A stretch of 38,840 bases of DNA from Emmonsiellopsis sp. PD_33 (GCA_032988165.1 JANTQF010000334.1:1-38840), one strand, 5' to 3'. Shown: positions 1 through 10,385, counted from the stretch's first letter. The notes: a model not told the origin generated them from the letters alone. Program-made: numbers and translations.

Positions 1-1507
1 GTTTTTTCCTGCTCACCAAAGAAATTCTCCACTTCTCAAGCACTAATGAAGCACTAGACAAGCACTAAATGGGGTATGTATGAGATTACACTCCACTCTG
101 GAGGAAAAAACTGTTATTTGCACTGAACAGGCCCTTAGCGCGCCCCTTAGCTTGGCTGGCTGGCTCAGCTGGTCGTTGCAACTTGGCAGTCAGCCCCTAT
201 CCCCGCCCGCTAGCCCACACAGGCGGGTTAATGGGGCACGATGGCCAATTTGTCTCCATAATGGCATAACTTCCCCATGTTTTCTCCATACAGTTCAACC
301 TCGCGCCAACAACATGCCTCTAGCACCAACAGAGATCTGGAGACTGAGAGAACCCCATCCGAAAAAACTTGGATCTGGAGGATGCTCGTCACCGCAGCCT
401 TGTTGGTGGATGCTACCATTCGCCGCTACCGAGTCGTACCTCGGGAACCAACCTTGCTAGACCGGTGTATAGTTTGCCCCTCTGGGGCCGACATGCTGAT
501 CATCACAGCAGCCCGACACTCCCGCACTGCATTCATTGAGGTAGACTCGGGGTCAATGCCGGTTTTTGAGGAGAAGAAGAGGCGTGAATGTTTCGAAGGA
601 AAAGGTGTATCGGGTTGCGAATTTTATACAACGGCTTTTATTGACGTGTGGCACGAACCGTATTCTAACTGGTCAACTGGGATGATGATTGAACATGACG
701 ATTTCCAGTTCCTGATATGATTTCCAAGGCACCACACCCCGCATCTGACCTGTTGTGAGACTAGCAGCTGCGAGCGATGCGGAGAAGGGAGCTGGCTAAG
801 GCCCGCCTGGCCAATCGTCATTTTCACCTCATGTCGATAGCCAACTTTCCCGCTTGAAAAAAATATCACATCATCGAAGCCACTCGTCAAGCAAACCTCC
901 ATGATTTCTCTTGACTCGAGATAACGATACTCGTGGGGAATCCGTCCGGGGCCAAAATACAGCGTAGTAATGGAGCCGACCCATTGGGGCAACAATTATC
1001 CGGTCGCTCAAGACTCGAGAGCAGTGCTCCCGAAAACGAAACGTATCAGCATCGGGCCATCGGGCAAGCCCTAAAGTTGTTTTAAATGGAGCTGGGTAGT
1101 CGGCCCATCGCCGATCTAGGGCGGAAATAGCAAAATGGGCTGAAGATCCCATGGATAAGCGTAGGCATACCGAGATACTGATGCGGGGATTTTATGCCTT
1201 CGGCTGCCTTCACATGAAGTAGGTTAGTACCTCCAAGACACTGTTCCCCAGGCACCCCCCAACTAGCTCAAAAAAAATTCGGGGAAGCTTGTTCGTGTCT
1301 GTAGATCGTCATGTCCCTGTGATCGTGTCAAAAGGAGACGATTGATACATAAAGGAGCCCACCCGCTTCCAGACGATTCCTTTCAAGCAACTCAGGGAAC
1401 AATATCAGTCGTGCTCCAGGCCAAAAGGACGAAGTAAATAGCCAATCTACACCTCTCTTCGAACTTCCAACTCAAATAAACGGACACCACCAACCCCGGC
1501 AGCGAAA
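1..1507. other. Intergenic / upstream region, no supported gene
   Basis: Several open frames of 60-150 codons overlap on both strands here, but none matches a family I recognise, and none has a convincing start or splice context. The last 170 bases look like the promoter and CT-rich leader of the downstream secreted-protein gene. The rest shows nothing I can support. Confidence 0.5.
1345..1355 (+). promoter_or_regulatory. TATA-like element of the secreted repeat protein gene
   Basis: ATACATAAAGG lies about 155 bases before the start codon at 1508 and is followed by a pyrimidine-rich stretch and an AC-rich leader, the usual layout of a strongly expressed fungal gene. Assignment is by position and sequence only. 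Confidence 0.35.
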
Positions 1508-2198
1508 ATGCGTCTCTTCGCCTTCCTCCCGCTATTTCTCTCGCCGCTCCTCACGCTCGCGAACCCCGAGCCAGAGCCAGCCCCGGTTGCAGCACCACAA
1601 AGCAGTGATTTTCTGGACAGACTTGAAGGGCTTGGTGACATTCTGAGCGGCAAATTCCTCCAGCAGATTCAATCCGTCGTTGGCCATGTGGACTACTTGC
1701 TTGACGATAATTCGACCGAGGTCACCAAGAACCTCCTCCTGACCGCCGGTCCCGCCGTGACCCCTGATCTCCTGGAATCCGTCGGCAGCCTCCTCTCCGT
1801 CGCGGAATCGCTTCTGACGCCCGAATTCGCCAAAACAGCAAAGAATCTGCTGACAACAGCTGGCTCCCTCTTGACTCCTGAGCTCATCAAATCTCTTGGC
1901 GGTCTCCTGGAAGTTGCAACGGACCTTCTGACACCCGAGTTCGCCAAGACAGCGAAGAACCTACTCACGACCGCTGGTGCTCTCTTGACGCCTGAGCTTA
2001 TCAAGTCTCTCGGCGGCCTCCTGAAGGTTGCAACGGACCTCCTCACGCCTGAATTCGCCAAGCAGACCAAGAATTTGATTGGCAAGGCTGGAAAGGTAAG
2101 CTACTTACGCCCCATGTTCGAGATGTAATTCTTTTCACTAACTTGCAAAACAGCTCCTAGATACCGTTGACCAGCTGCTCGGTGTCCTTGGTGTCTAA
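1508..2198 (+). CDS. Small secreted protein of 19/38-residue amphipathic repeats
   Basis: Two exons, 1508-2095 and 2154-2198, joined over a 58-base intron (GTAAGC..CAG, branch-like CACTAAC), give 210 residues. Residues 1-18 form a signal peptide, followed by a Pro/Glu/Ala-rich linker (20-30). From about residue 64 the protein is a tandem repeat of 38 residues (64-101 diverged, 102-139, 140-177, then a partial copy). Each unit splits into two 19-residue halves of the form LLTPE(F/L)(A/I)K. The repeats are Leu/Ala/Thr/Lys-rich and should form amphipathic helices. There is no cysteine and no transmembrane or GPI signal. I know no family with this repeat. A cell-surface or secreted lipid- or wall-associated role is only a guess. 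If the intron is retained, the frame ends after ten other residues (206 aa). Confidence 0.85.
1697..2038 (+). repeat. 114-bp coding tandem repeat (3 units)
   Basis: The DNA encoding the 38-residue units repeats with a 114-base period. The second and third units (1811-1924 and 1925-2038) are nearly identical at protein level and close at DNA level, suggesting recent duplication; the first is diverged. A partial fourth unit runs to the exon end at 2095. Confidence 0.8.
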
Positions 2199-3049
2199 GC
2201 TAATGAAACCTGGGCAAGAAGAGAGTGGTGGAAGCCGATCGCCCGTCCTGGGATATTGATATTTGGTCTCTGAGATATCATCCAATGGAAACCAATGACT
2301 GGGAACAAGCGATGCGATCTGCTTCGCTGGTTGGAGAAGAGGTTTTAGAAGGTCGTTTTCTGATATTTGATGATATGATTTGCTGCTACCGTCATGATAC
2401 CCGAGGGCAGTTTGTCTCTATGACAACCTTAATGTAATTTAGATAATCACATGAACGTTCAAACAATTGAAGCGTGTTCGTGAGTCTCATTTCCACCATC
2501 ATGGCCATTATTAGTCGATCTCGGGCCTGTCATCTCCGAACAATAACTATGTGGAAGTATTCAAGGCTTTTCGTTGGTGGCAGAAAAAGGACGCTAAAAT
2601 ATCCTCGCCGCCGGTCGAGGAGATAGCAACGCCATCAGGGCTCCGTGTCTCGACCGTTGCAGTTGTGAAGTAACGGTTTTAATTATCCGCCGGACATTCG
2701 CCATTTCGCACCGTACGGACCCCAAACGCGGCGCTCTCCGGCCATAAACCTTCAGTCCGGTTGGCTAGGATATCCATCTCCCTCCGCATCCCCCCCCCGT
2801 GCGAGGCGTCATGCCAAAGCCTGTTGGGAGCCGTCGCGGAAGTAGCTGTGAGGAATTGCCTTGTTACCCCAAATCGCATACTGCGCTGGCATCCGATGAT
2901 CCTTCACAATTTGCAACGACGGTCCGTATTCGTTAAATCGTGTTCAAGCGGGACAATCGGGCAAGCGTCCTCTTTCTCCTTCGTAGCATTAGAATAGCTT
3001 GGATTCGCTCCACAGATTCAACCCGAAAAAACCCCCATGAATCCTGAGC
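2199..3049. other. Intergenic region, nothing recognised
   Basis: This is the region between the 3' ends of the secreted-protein gene (+) and the coiled-coil gene (-). Small open frames of 66-78 codons occur on both strands but have no recognisable content. No tRNA-like or mobile-element signature was seen. Confidence 0.5.
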
Positions 3050-3472
3050 TTAAACCTTTCCCTCCCTCTCCTTCTTAATCTTCTCGAAAACTCTCCGTTC
3101 TGTATCCCTCTCCTCCGTCTTCCTCTTCATAAGTTTTTGAATATGATCTCTCTTCTCCTCTGCCTCCTTCATCCGCCTTTTCACCTCCTTCGCCATCTCC
3201 TCCTGGCCCCGCAGCGCCGCTACAGAGGTAGAGTACTCTTTGCGCAATGATTGGAGCTGGGTGCGGATTTCGGCGGCATCGAGTGGTGCGCAGGTTACGG
3301 GGTGGTAGCGGTGGGATGGGAGAGGTCCCGAGGGGACACGGATGTCTTCGAGGAGTGGGTGGATGGGGGTGGTGCGGGTTGCGGAGTCGAGGGGGGCCGG
3401 GTCGGGGGGGTTTTGGGTTTGGTTTTGGGGCGAGCGAGGCTCAGAGGGCGGGGAAGGGGGAAGTTGGCTCAT
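3050..3472 (-). CDS. Small hypothetical protein, Pro-rich N-terminus and charged coiled coil
   Basis: A single-exon frame of 140 residues. The first 60 residues are Pro/Ser/Thr-rich and probably disordered. Residues about 70-140 are densely charged (KRRMKEAEEKRDHIQKLMKR) with heptad-like hydrophobics, so a coiled coil is likely. No catalytic motif is visible. The opposite strand has long G-rich open frames that mirror the proline-rich coding and are taken as shadows. The start at 3472 faces the NT-C2 gene, so the two share a divergent promoter of about 470 bases with a CACGTGA box. I do not recognise the family. The composition suggests a small scaffold- or assembly-type protein, but that is a guess. 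Confidence 0.65.
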   Translation of the reverse strand: MSQLPPSPPSEPRSPQNQTQNPPDPAPLDSATRTTPIHPLLEDIRVPSGPLPSHRYHPVTCAPLDAAEIRTQLQSLRKEYSTSVAALRGQEEMAKEVKRRMKEAEEKRDHIQKLMKRKTEERDTERRVFEKIKKEREGKV

Positions 3473-3945
3473 GGTTTGTGTTGAGTGTGGTGTTTGAAGT
3501 GGTTGATATTGCTATCAGCTGGGCGCGAAATCGGCCGGTTGTAGGAGACAAAAGAGCTGACTAGGGAGCTGTTGAACGGGTTAGCTCAGGCTTCTAGACT
3601 TTGAAACAGGCATACTAACCAAAAGAGCAAATCTGGAGGCTGTGTAACGTAGATTTGCTGAAGATATCAGGAGGTTGATGCTTTGTAGAACCAGAGTCCT
3701 GGATGCTTTTGAACCTTGGAAGAAGTCAGGATGCACGTGATGATAGGAGATGACACTGGGCGGTGAGCTGATAACAGAGCTTCATGGCAAAATACTTTAT
3801 CCCAACATCAGCAAGCTCAACAAAGAAATATCTTTCTCTGTGCTGGCATGGGGTGTGGTGTCTGGGCAAACAGCTGCTCTCTGTGTCTGGAATGTGAAGC
3901 AAGTCACCTGCTGTGAGAAACCGCACGCTCTGCCGTGTCTTCGCC
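3473..3945. promoter_or_regulatory. Divergent promoter region between coiled-coil gene and NT-C2 gene
   Basis: This 473-base gap separates two outward-facing start codons (3472 on minus, 3946 on plus). It carries CACGTGA at 3734-3740. Open frames inside it are short and antisense to each other, and I treat them as chance. Confidence 0.5.
3734..3740 (+). promoter_or_regulatory. CACGTGA E-box
   Basis: The palindromic core CACGTG is the binding core of bHLH factors of the Cbf1/USF type. It lies 206 bases before the NT-C2 start codon. Similar boxes occur at 5806-5815, 24557-24564 and 27964-27970. Confidence 0.4.
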
Positions 3946-5208
3946 ATGCAGGCCTTTGGTGAGCTCTCCCATCCCTTTCTATCCCCGCCTCCATGCCCCG
4001 TCCACCATGAAGCCCTGGGGATACGCCGTGTATTCGGCCAAAACGCTAACTAGCGCTCTCACAGTCCCCAAAAACAGGAGGGTAATGTCCCTGTCCCCGT
4101 GAGCCTCAGGACACACGCTGACCTCTTCGTCCCGTAGCCCAGATTCGACCTCACGTTACGGGTATGCTATTGTTAACGCTGCAGAGATCCCAATGGGCAC
4201 GGCTTCTAATTTGTCTAGATCATTGACCTGAACAACATCCCGCTTGTTGTCGGCTCGTCCTACGTCAAATGGCACCTGCCTTCGTCCACCTCGGCTGAGC
4301 ATCGAGGCTATACAGACAAGGCGGTCATCCAGGACCATCGAGCCTCGTGGGACTACGTAAAAGAATTACCCATCAGATTGACCATTGACCGGAACCAGAT
4401 GCTTCACGAGTGCGAGGTCTATTTTGAGATCTTCCAGGAGTTTTCCCCCGGCAATCGAGCGGATCGGTCTCTCTTGGGCAATATCAGACTCAACCTTGCT
4501 GAGTATGTGGACAAGCATGAGGGTGGTGCCGAAGGGGTTACCAGACGCTACTTGATGCAGGAAAGCAAGATTAACGCCACGCTCAAGGTCGGGATTGTCA
4601 TGCATCAGGTAGAGGGAGACACCAACTATACCACGTAAGTGACTCTACCTCGCTCGTGGCTCAATTCGTTTCCCGCCGTATTAACACGCCATAGTCCTCC
4701 TCTCAAAACTGCCATGGTCTTCAGCGGGATTGCTGGCATCATAACTACTGAACATGGTGACCTGGATAACTCGAGCTCCATTCCGTCCCTCAGCAACCGT
4801 AGTCGCGAGACTGGTGACTTGCAAGATATGTATCGCCGCACCCTAGCTGCATCTTGGGCTTGTCGTGCCGGTGAAATGCCTCCTGATCGGTTGATTGAAG
4901 ACATCTTCGCAGGCGGTGACGGTTGGGAGGGTGGCTGGCAGAACGCAAGACAAAGCGACGACTACGAAGATAGCGCCTCTTTTAGCGATACTGACTCGCG
5001 ACGAACCAACCGAGAGGGCACTGCAACCGGGAAACGGAGCAAGATGTCCTTTGGAGGTCATATGCGGGACGATAGCAAAGGAAAGGAAAGCATTGACAGC
5101 AGCTCGAGTTATGGGTTTAGAGCTAGGAGAGGGAAAAGTAGGGGGCTTTCCGAGTTTGACGTCCGTGAAGATTTGAGGAGCTGGGAAATTAGGAGTTTCC
5201 CTGAGTGA
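3946..5208 (+). CDS. NT-C2 (EEIG1/EHBP1 N-terminal) domain protein
   Basis: Five exons, 3946-3958, 4065-4081, 4138-4161, 4219-4634 and 4695-5208, give 327 residues. The first three exons are only 13, 17 and 24 bases, and together they encode MQAFVPKNRRPRFDLTLR, which matches the start of fungal NT-C2 proteins as I know them. Introns are 106, 56, 57 and 60 bases, all GT..AG. The NT-C2 domain spans about residues 5-165 (PRFDLTLRI, SSYVKWHLP, then the LNLAEYV strand). NT-C2 is a membrane-binding C2-like fold found in EHBP1, EEIG1 and plant PMI1 proteins, linked to vesicle or organelle positioning. The remainder is Ser/Arg/Asp-rich and likely disordered. The exact membrane and partners are unknown. 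The exon joins rest on frame, splice sites and family resemblance. Confidence 0.85.
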
Positions 5209-5923
5209 TCAGGGTCTCCTTTCGTACGGATTTTACCCTCAACAGCATCTACGTGACAGCTCGGAAAAAGATTCTTCGACATTTGCCCTATGCCAGCCAT
5301 GTGCAGGTCAGGTATGCCGCTTTTTACATATCGCATAACACCATATCGTGGCTTAACTTTCCAAGCTTATTTTCGGCCGGTTGCGACGATGCCTTTCTAG
5401 TCGATACTCCCCGACGGCATACAGGCTTTCTTTCGATCGATTGATTGCTCCTTGTCAACGTTCGACCCCCAGCCCATTATAACGTCACGGAGCAGAGACT
5501 AGTGGATACCACCTCTCTTACATTGATATATTTCGGTCAATATCTACTATCTACACCTTCCTTATTTTACACACGTCGGCGTTTTGAGGTCGGGTGTCGG
5601 TTTGTTTCTAATACTTTACGGAGGTTTTCGTTATTTTATTACCACACATGCTTTACCAACGATTTATTATTGCTCTGATATGGATGTCTTAGAAGGACTG
5701 CAAAGTTTTTTGCCTCCTCAAAGAATCATATCCGTGGGCGACACCCTCCTTCCCCTGAATGTATTATTACGGAAACATTACACTAGTAAAACTCAACGTA
5801 ACTTAGTCACGTGACAGAAGAGCTTCAGGGACGTTCCAAAAAAAAGTTTAGCTGCGGTGAGCATCCTCCGTTTCTCGACAACAATTAGACGGGGCTACTC
5901 GTCTTGCGTTATCTCCAGCGCGC
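5209..5923. other. Intergenic region: NT-C2 3' flank and SLS1 promoter
   Basis: This is 715 bases with plus-strand open frames of 76-79 codons that show no family resemblance. It becomes AT-richer toward 5600 and contains a perfect palindromic E-box near the SLS1 start. I see no other element. Confidence 0.5.
5806..5815. promoter_or_regulatory. Palindromic E-box GTCACGTGAC upstream of SLS1
   Basis: A perfect 10-base palindrome sits 109 bases before the SLS1 start codon. CACGTG boxes of this type bind bHLH factors such as Cbf1, which in yeasts regulates mitochondrial and sulfur genes. The function here is inferred from position only. Confidence 0.45.
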
Positions 5924-8518
5924 ATGTATAAGCCATCGCCTCGGAATGCGGTGGCGTGTCTCCGATGCCAATTTTTCCCTCCGCGCCCGCCCAGAGCCTT
6001 AACAACCTACCTCCGCTCCCGACAATTCGACCTCCGCCAACGCAGACAGCTTAGCACAAGCCTTCCAGATCTACCTCCAAACGAAAATGCCGAAAATGCC
6101 GAAGATACAAGCCCTCCGAAGCAGCAGAATTGGCGTGCTAAAGGTTCCAATAAACCAAATGCGCCATTTAGTGTTGCGCGATTGGGCGTACAAACGCTGG
6201 GGAAAGAGGGAGAGGTCGTGATCCTTACGCAGACGCCGCGCCGGGGGCATATAATGAATGAACGCAGATTTGACCGGATAATGGAGAAGGAAGCGGACGG
6301 TGATGCGCCGTGGGATACCCCCGCGGATGTCCTGGAGGATTTGGAGAAATCGAAGCGGCATCATGGAGGCACGGAGGTCAGCGGGTACATCGATGAGATC
6401 CGCGCGCACCATAAGCCCGGCGACCGATTGCCTAGGAACGAGTGGCGTGCAATGCGACAGCTGCTGGCGAATGGATTCGTGAGTAAGCAGCTACACGATT
6501 ACTATTGCAGATTTCCACGGCGCAACAAGGAGGCCACCCCTCCTGAGGATGTCTCGACGACGGCAACGCGCCGCTCCCAATGGAAACCTGGTACCTCGCT
6601 TTTTCTCGCGATGGATCCACAGGAGCAAAAGAAGGCGGCGGAGAAGACTAGTGGTCTCCAGAATATGACTGGGAAAACGGCGTTGGCGGAGAAGATTTTG
6701 CGGCGCTGCTGGCAGCTATCTGCACAGGACGAAATCGGGCAGTTGGATATTTATTTGACGCCCCGGGATGTCACTATGCTTCTGCTTCGGGATCCGAGCC
6801 CGCTCCAGGAGTTATCTGCAACGTGTGGTGCCAAAATTGACGTTTTCCGGTCATTGAGCATGCTGCGGGTTACTGCCAATAAGGATGCCTCGGAGCTCGT
6901 TCGAGATACAATCAAGGATCACGTTTCAAAAATAATTTCGAGGTCTGTGAAACTAGGCGATAGCGGCTATCTATTTGGCAAGAGCAAGAAGCAAGCTGAG
7001 AAGCAATTTCTCTCTGTGCTGCAAAAGTCTTTCGGCGTCTATTGCGAAAAAGACGGAAAAGCAAAGGAAATTAAAGTCCATTTCTGGCCTGCGGCAAAAG
7101 ACACAGAAGCGGCACTCAGAAGCCTTGAGTTAGCAGTGTCAATGCCCAGGTACCGGAATATTCCCTTCTGCACATATCTTGCTGATGCCGAGCTGGCAAA
7201 CCTGTATCCTGTCTATGAGTACAACTATATATCATGGCTGGATCGTCAGAAAACATGGCTGAGATGGGCCAAATCCGCGGCAGAAATCAAAACTCCAGAT
7301 GCTGAAGTTACTTTTGACCCAGACCCTCCATCAACCCTGTCTTCAAAGGATTCTGGAACTGTCTTCGACAAGGTTCGCCATTCGCTCTTCCAGACACCGA
7401 CAGGCCTCCCTTCTTCCTGTCTTCCTGGACAGCCTCACGTTCGCGAGATTATCACGGCCAGACTTGGAAAGTGCCTATTTGCAAACGAGGGACCCTTACA
7501 ACCCGGCCCAGCAAATTTCGGCACATTGAGGGCAGTCACAGAAGCTCAAGCATTCAGCACCAATGTCCCCAATCCTCGAGCATTCCTTAAATTTCTGCTG
7601 CCTCTCAAAGACAAAGAAAATACCGCAACCTATCGACTCCGGCTGAACCCTCTGCCTAACAACAATCTAGATCTGCCCGCGATAGAATTGGAGGTGGAAC
7701 ATGCCCTGCCCGCTGACAGATCACCGCACTATTGCGCCGTAGTCTTGCGAAAAGCAACGGCGATCTTGCACGAAGAGAAGGCCAATGTGCTGCTACCCGA
7801 GGTCTCTGCGGATCTTCAATTCACGAAAGCAATCCATTACGACTTGCTCGAGGGGCAGGACGGAATGGATCTACCACCTGCCACCATCCAGGAGAGGCCT
7901 GATATATCCCGGATAATCACATGCGTCAAAAACCTACCCGTCGTATACCCTTTTACCCTCACGCAGCCCCGGATGCCTGCATCATGCAAGCTTGATATCC
8001 CAAAACACTTACTAAATACCCAATCCTCTCCATCCAGCGACCAATCCAACCTCCCCCCCTCGAACCCCAACGAAGCATCGCAACCTCCCTTCATAACCAC
8101 AACATACCTCTACCCGAACACCGAACACTTCAGATCCACCAGCATCGCCCGCTACAAGTTCCAAGACCTCGAACTAGCCCACTCACACATGACGATGGAT
8201 CTCCTAATGCTCAAAAACGTCGTCGACCTCTCCATATCCCTAGGCCGCGACGACAATGAACCCAGACCATCAGATATACCTCAAAATACTCGTCTTTCGT
8301 CATCCGTTATTTCTCCTTCGGATGGTGAGGGTGAGGTTGAGGTTGAGGGTTCGCTGCAAGCCGCCTTCGAACCATTCTACACGCGGGCGTGCGAGATGGC
8401 GTATAAACAGAGTGCGGCAACGCATTATCAGATACGGATGCGCAAGGCGGAACAGAATCTTCAAAGGGCAGCTAAATTTGGTGTTCCGTCGCTCCGGAAA
8501 GGGGAGTTGCAGGGGTAA
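5924..8518 (+). CDS. SLS1: SLS1-family mitochondrial inner-membrane-bound regulator
   Basis: One uninterrupted frame of 864 residues. The first 50 residues are Arg/Pro-rich and almost free of acidic residues (CLRCQFFPPRPPRALTTYL), a typical mitochondrial presequence. The body matches the fungal SLS1 family, with N-terminal (about 90-260), KH-like central (about 260-520) and C-terminal (about 520-860) regions. In yeast, Sls1 is an inner-membrane protein that couples mitochondrial transcription and translation (with Nam1 and Rpo41), so it supports synthesis of mtDNA-encoded respiratory subunits. A soft, Ser/Pro-rich insert lies near residues 695-720. Length is usual for filamentous fungi. The start at 5924 is the first ATG of the frame and gives the presequence. 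Confidence 0.85.
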   Translation: MYKPSPRNAVACLRCQFFPPRPPRALTTYLRSRQFDLRQRRQLSTSLPDLPPNENAENAEDTSPPKQQNWRAKGSNKPNAPFSVARLGVQTLGKEGEVVILTQTPRRGHIMNERRFDRIMEKEADGDAPWDTPADVLEDLEKSKRHHGGTEVSGYIDEIRAHHKPGDRLPRNEWRAMRQLLANGFVSKQLHDYYCRFPRRNKEATPPEDVSTTATRRSQWKPGTSLFLAMDPQEQKKAAEKTSGLQNMTGKTALAEKILRRCWQLSAQDEIGQLDIYLTPRDVTMLLLRDPSPLQELSATCGAKIDVFRSLSMLRVTANKDASELVRDTIKDHVSKIISRSVKLGDSGYLFGKSKKQAEKQFLSVLQKSFGVYCEKDGKAKEIKVHFWPAAKDTEAALRSLELAVSMPRYRNIPFCTYLADAELANLYPVYEYNYISWLDRQKTWLRWAKSAAEIKTPDAEVTFDPDPPSTLSSKDSGTVFDKVRHSLFQTPTGLPSSCLPGQPHVREIITARLGKCLFANEGPLQPGPANFGTLRAVTEAQAFSTNVPNPRAFLKFLLPLKDKENTATYRLRLNPLPNNNLDLPAIELEVEHALPADRSPHYCAVVLRKATAILHEEKANVLLPEVSADLQFTKAIHYDLLEGQDGMDLPPATIQERPDISRIITCVKNLPVVYPFTLTQPRMPASCKLDIPKHLLNTQSSPSSDQSNLPPSNPNEASQPPFITTTYLYPNTEHFRSTSIARYKFQDLELAHSHMTMDLLMLKNVVDLSISLGRDDNEPRPSDIPQNTRLSSSVISPSDGEGEVEVEGSLQAAFEPFYTRACEMAYKQSAATHYQIRMRKAEQNLQRAAKFGVPSLRKGELQG

Positions 8519-8943
8519 AGAAGGATGGTGCTGGATGGGGGGATGTTTGCGGATAGTTAGACCTTCCCACTTGGCTTTATAGATTTTGGTAAGGGATAAA
8601 TAATATGGTGCTTTTTGTTTTTCTTTTGTTTTGGGTGGGGGGATATAAATGGCTATTTATTAAATATTAGACGGCATGTTTGTACTTTTGTTTTCTTTCA
8701 TGAAGATATTTTTGACTACCTCTTTCAAGCCTCTTCTTGGTGGGCTTCCTATAGAGCATTTAATGAAAGACTTCTCTTCTCCTGAGGACTGATAGCCATG
8801 GACCCCTTAAAACGTATTTTCTATTGAAGGCGGATAAACAAACAGTAAACAAACTAAACAGGGGGGGCAGGAATTGTGGCGGTAAGGTAACTTAGGTAAC
8901 AGATGCAATTTTCGTAGACCAAACCCCATGCCATTTTACTCGA
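8519..8943. other. Short convergent intergenic region
   Basis: This gap separates the SLS1 stop from the 3' end of the HNH-family pseudogene on the other strand. It is T-rich with G-runs and holds no gene or repeat that I can support. It presumably contains both 3' UTRs. Confidence 0.5.
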
Positions 8944-10385
8944 TCATGCCTCCCTCGCCTCGCACTCCTCGCTTCCCTCGTCATCAGAAAGGCTCTCTTC
9001 TCCCGACTCATCACTCTCTCGTCTCTTAACTGATTCAATCAGCGCTTCGCGCACACGCATGGACAACACCACTTCTTGGGTCGCGTCTTTCGGCGGCTCG
9101 GCGCTATCGAATGTCATGTCCTCATAGAGAGGAGGCGGCAATTCGAATCCGGAAATATTCCGGCCAAGGGAAAGAAGAGTCGATTTTTCGAGGTATGGCC
9201 CAGGGGAGGCCCACAGAACATTCCTGCTATCGATACGTTCCGCCCAGGCGGTATTTCCGCTCTTCTTTGCGTGGAGGTATGTTACAACAAAGCGGAAATA
9301 CAGGAACCGGCGCGCCGGTCGATTATCAGAAAGGAACACTAGTTCCTTTCCATCCAGCTCCTGGGAAAATATTAGCCCCATCAGCAGACTCGGAGTTAGA
9401 AGTTGAGAGCAAAGCTTACCTTCCAGGTATAAACTTCCCTGCCGGTCCACGAAAACATGGCATCTCGCTTGTCCTGGTCAACCAGGACGCACTTCCACTT
9501 GGTGGCGTCGTCTCCCTTGAGAGGGGGCACCGGGACTATTGCAATAATCCCGCTATCCAAGCCCTCTTCTATTTTGCGGTGGAGAGAGATGCCTAGGAAG
9601 GATACTAGTATTAGCCACCGACGCATGCAATTAAGATGTATGTATAGTACTCACCATTTTTGGAGTCTGATAGTACAGCCTCCCGGACCCCAAAAAGGAA
9701 GGATAACTCATCATCACTGAGGGACCTAAGCAGACGATAGACAACGTTTTCCTCAGCAAGCCACCATCCGGTCAGATGGCAGTAGGCTTCCCTCTCAGTC
9801 TGAGTCTCCCTGATGGCATTACAATACTCAAGGACGCCCTTCCGGAACTTGCTTTGGTCAAATTTCTGCTTCTTCCGCTTTGCGGTTTCAGTTGCCACCT
9901 TAGATACGTTCGCTGATGCGCATGCTCGTTCTAATAATTCCGTACTGGCTTCAGTGGTTTTCGCCGTCTTTGGCCGCTTCTTGGTTTGGACAAGTCGTTC
10001 AACTTCAACATGGTGCTAGTCAAGCTCGCTAACCTCTTTTCTCTGGAGGGCCTCCTTTATGCCGCCTTGATATGATGCGAAGTAGTCCATTTGGAGCTGG
10101 CAAATTTCGACCCTATTCTCGAGAAATTCGGAAATCGTAGCACTTGTGATGGGTCATTGATGAGCTTGACAGTTCAGAACATCCTCTGACTGCTCTTGAC
10201 TTCATTTCTGCGAGGCTTGTTCGACATGTTTGGTTCATCAAAGATGAATACTATGTTCGACCGCAAGAAGGTTCATCTTCGTGTGGCGGTCACTTATTCC
10301 CGACAGAATATCTCTCAGGGATCACAAGTTGTTTTGAAGCAATGATGGAGGAAGGTGTGGTAGACAACTCGCTGCTGCCAGCCAT
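8944..10385 (-). pseudogene. Decayed fungal HNH-nuclease-family gene
   Basis: The 3' part is well preserved. Coding segments at 9655-9898 (open upstream to 10015), 9420-9592 and 8944-9360 join over clean 62- and 59-base introns. The joined protein has YCHLTGWW followed by SDSKNGISLHRKIEEGLDSG, which resembles the NG-x-L..h..xFD end of HNH_2 domains in the large Onygenales HNH families, then an acidic Ser/Glu tail. Upstream the same kind of sequence continues but is broken: MAGSSELSTTPSS from 10385 hits TGA (10290-10292), another TGA lies at 10174-10176, the frame shifts near 10137-10150, and TAG interrupts at 10016-10018. After that TAG no ATG occurs before the third-to-last coding segment ends, so no intact start exists. 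The stretch where the nuclease His would be expected reads NVVYRLLRS, without His. A minimal expressed fragment cannot be excluded. Confidence 0.65.

Noticed and set aside
277..720. Plus-strand frame of 147 codons near the left edge
   Set aside because: No family resemblance, no signal or domain, overlapped by other frames of similar length on both strands; treated as chance.
5205..5814. Three adjacent plus-strand frames after the NT-C2 gene
   Set aside because: They fall in the 3' flank and SLS1 promoter, are Phe/Leu/Tyr-rich as expected from T-rich DNA, and match nothing known.
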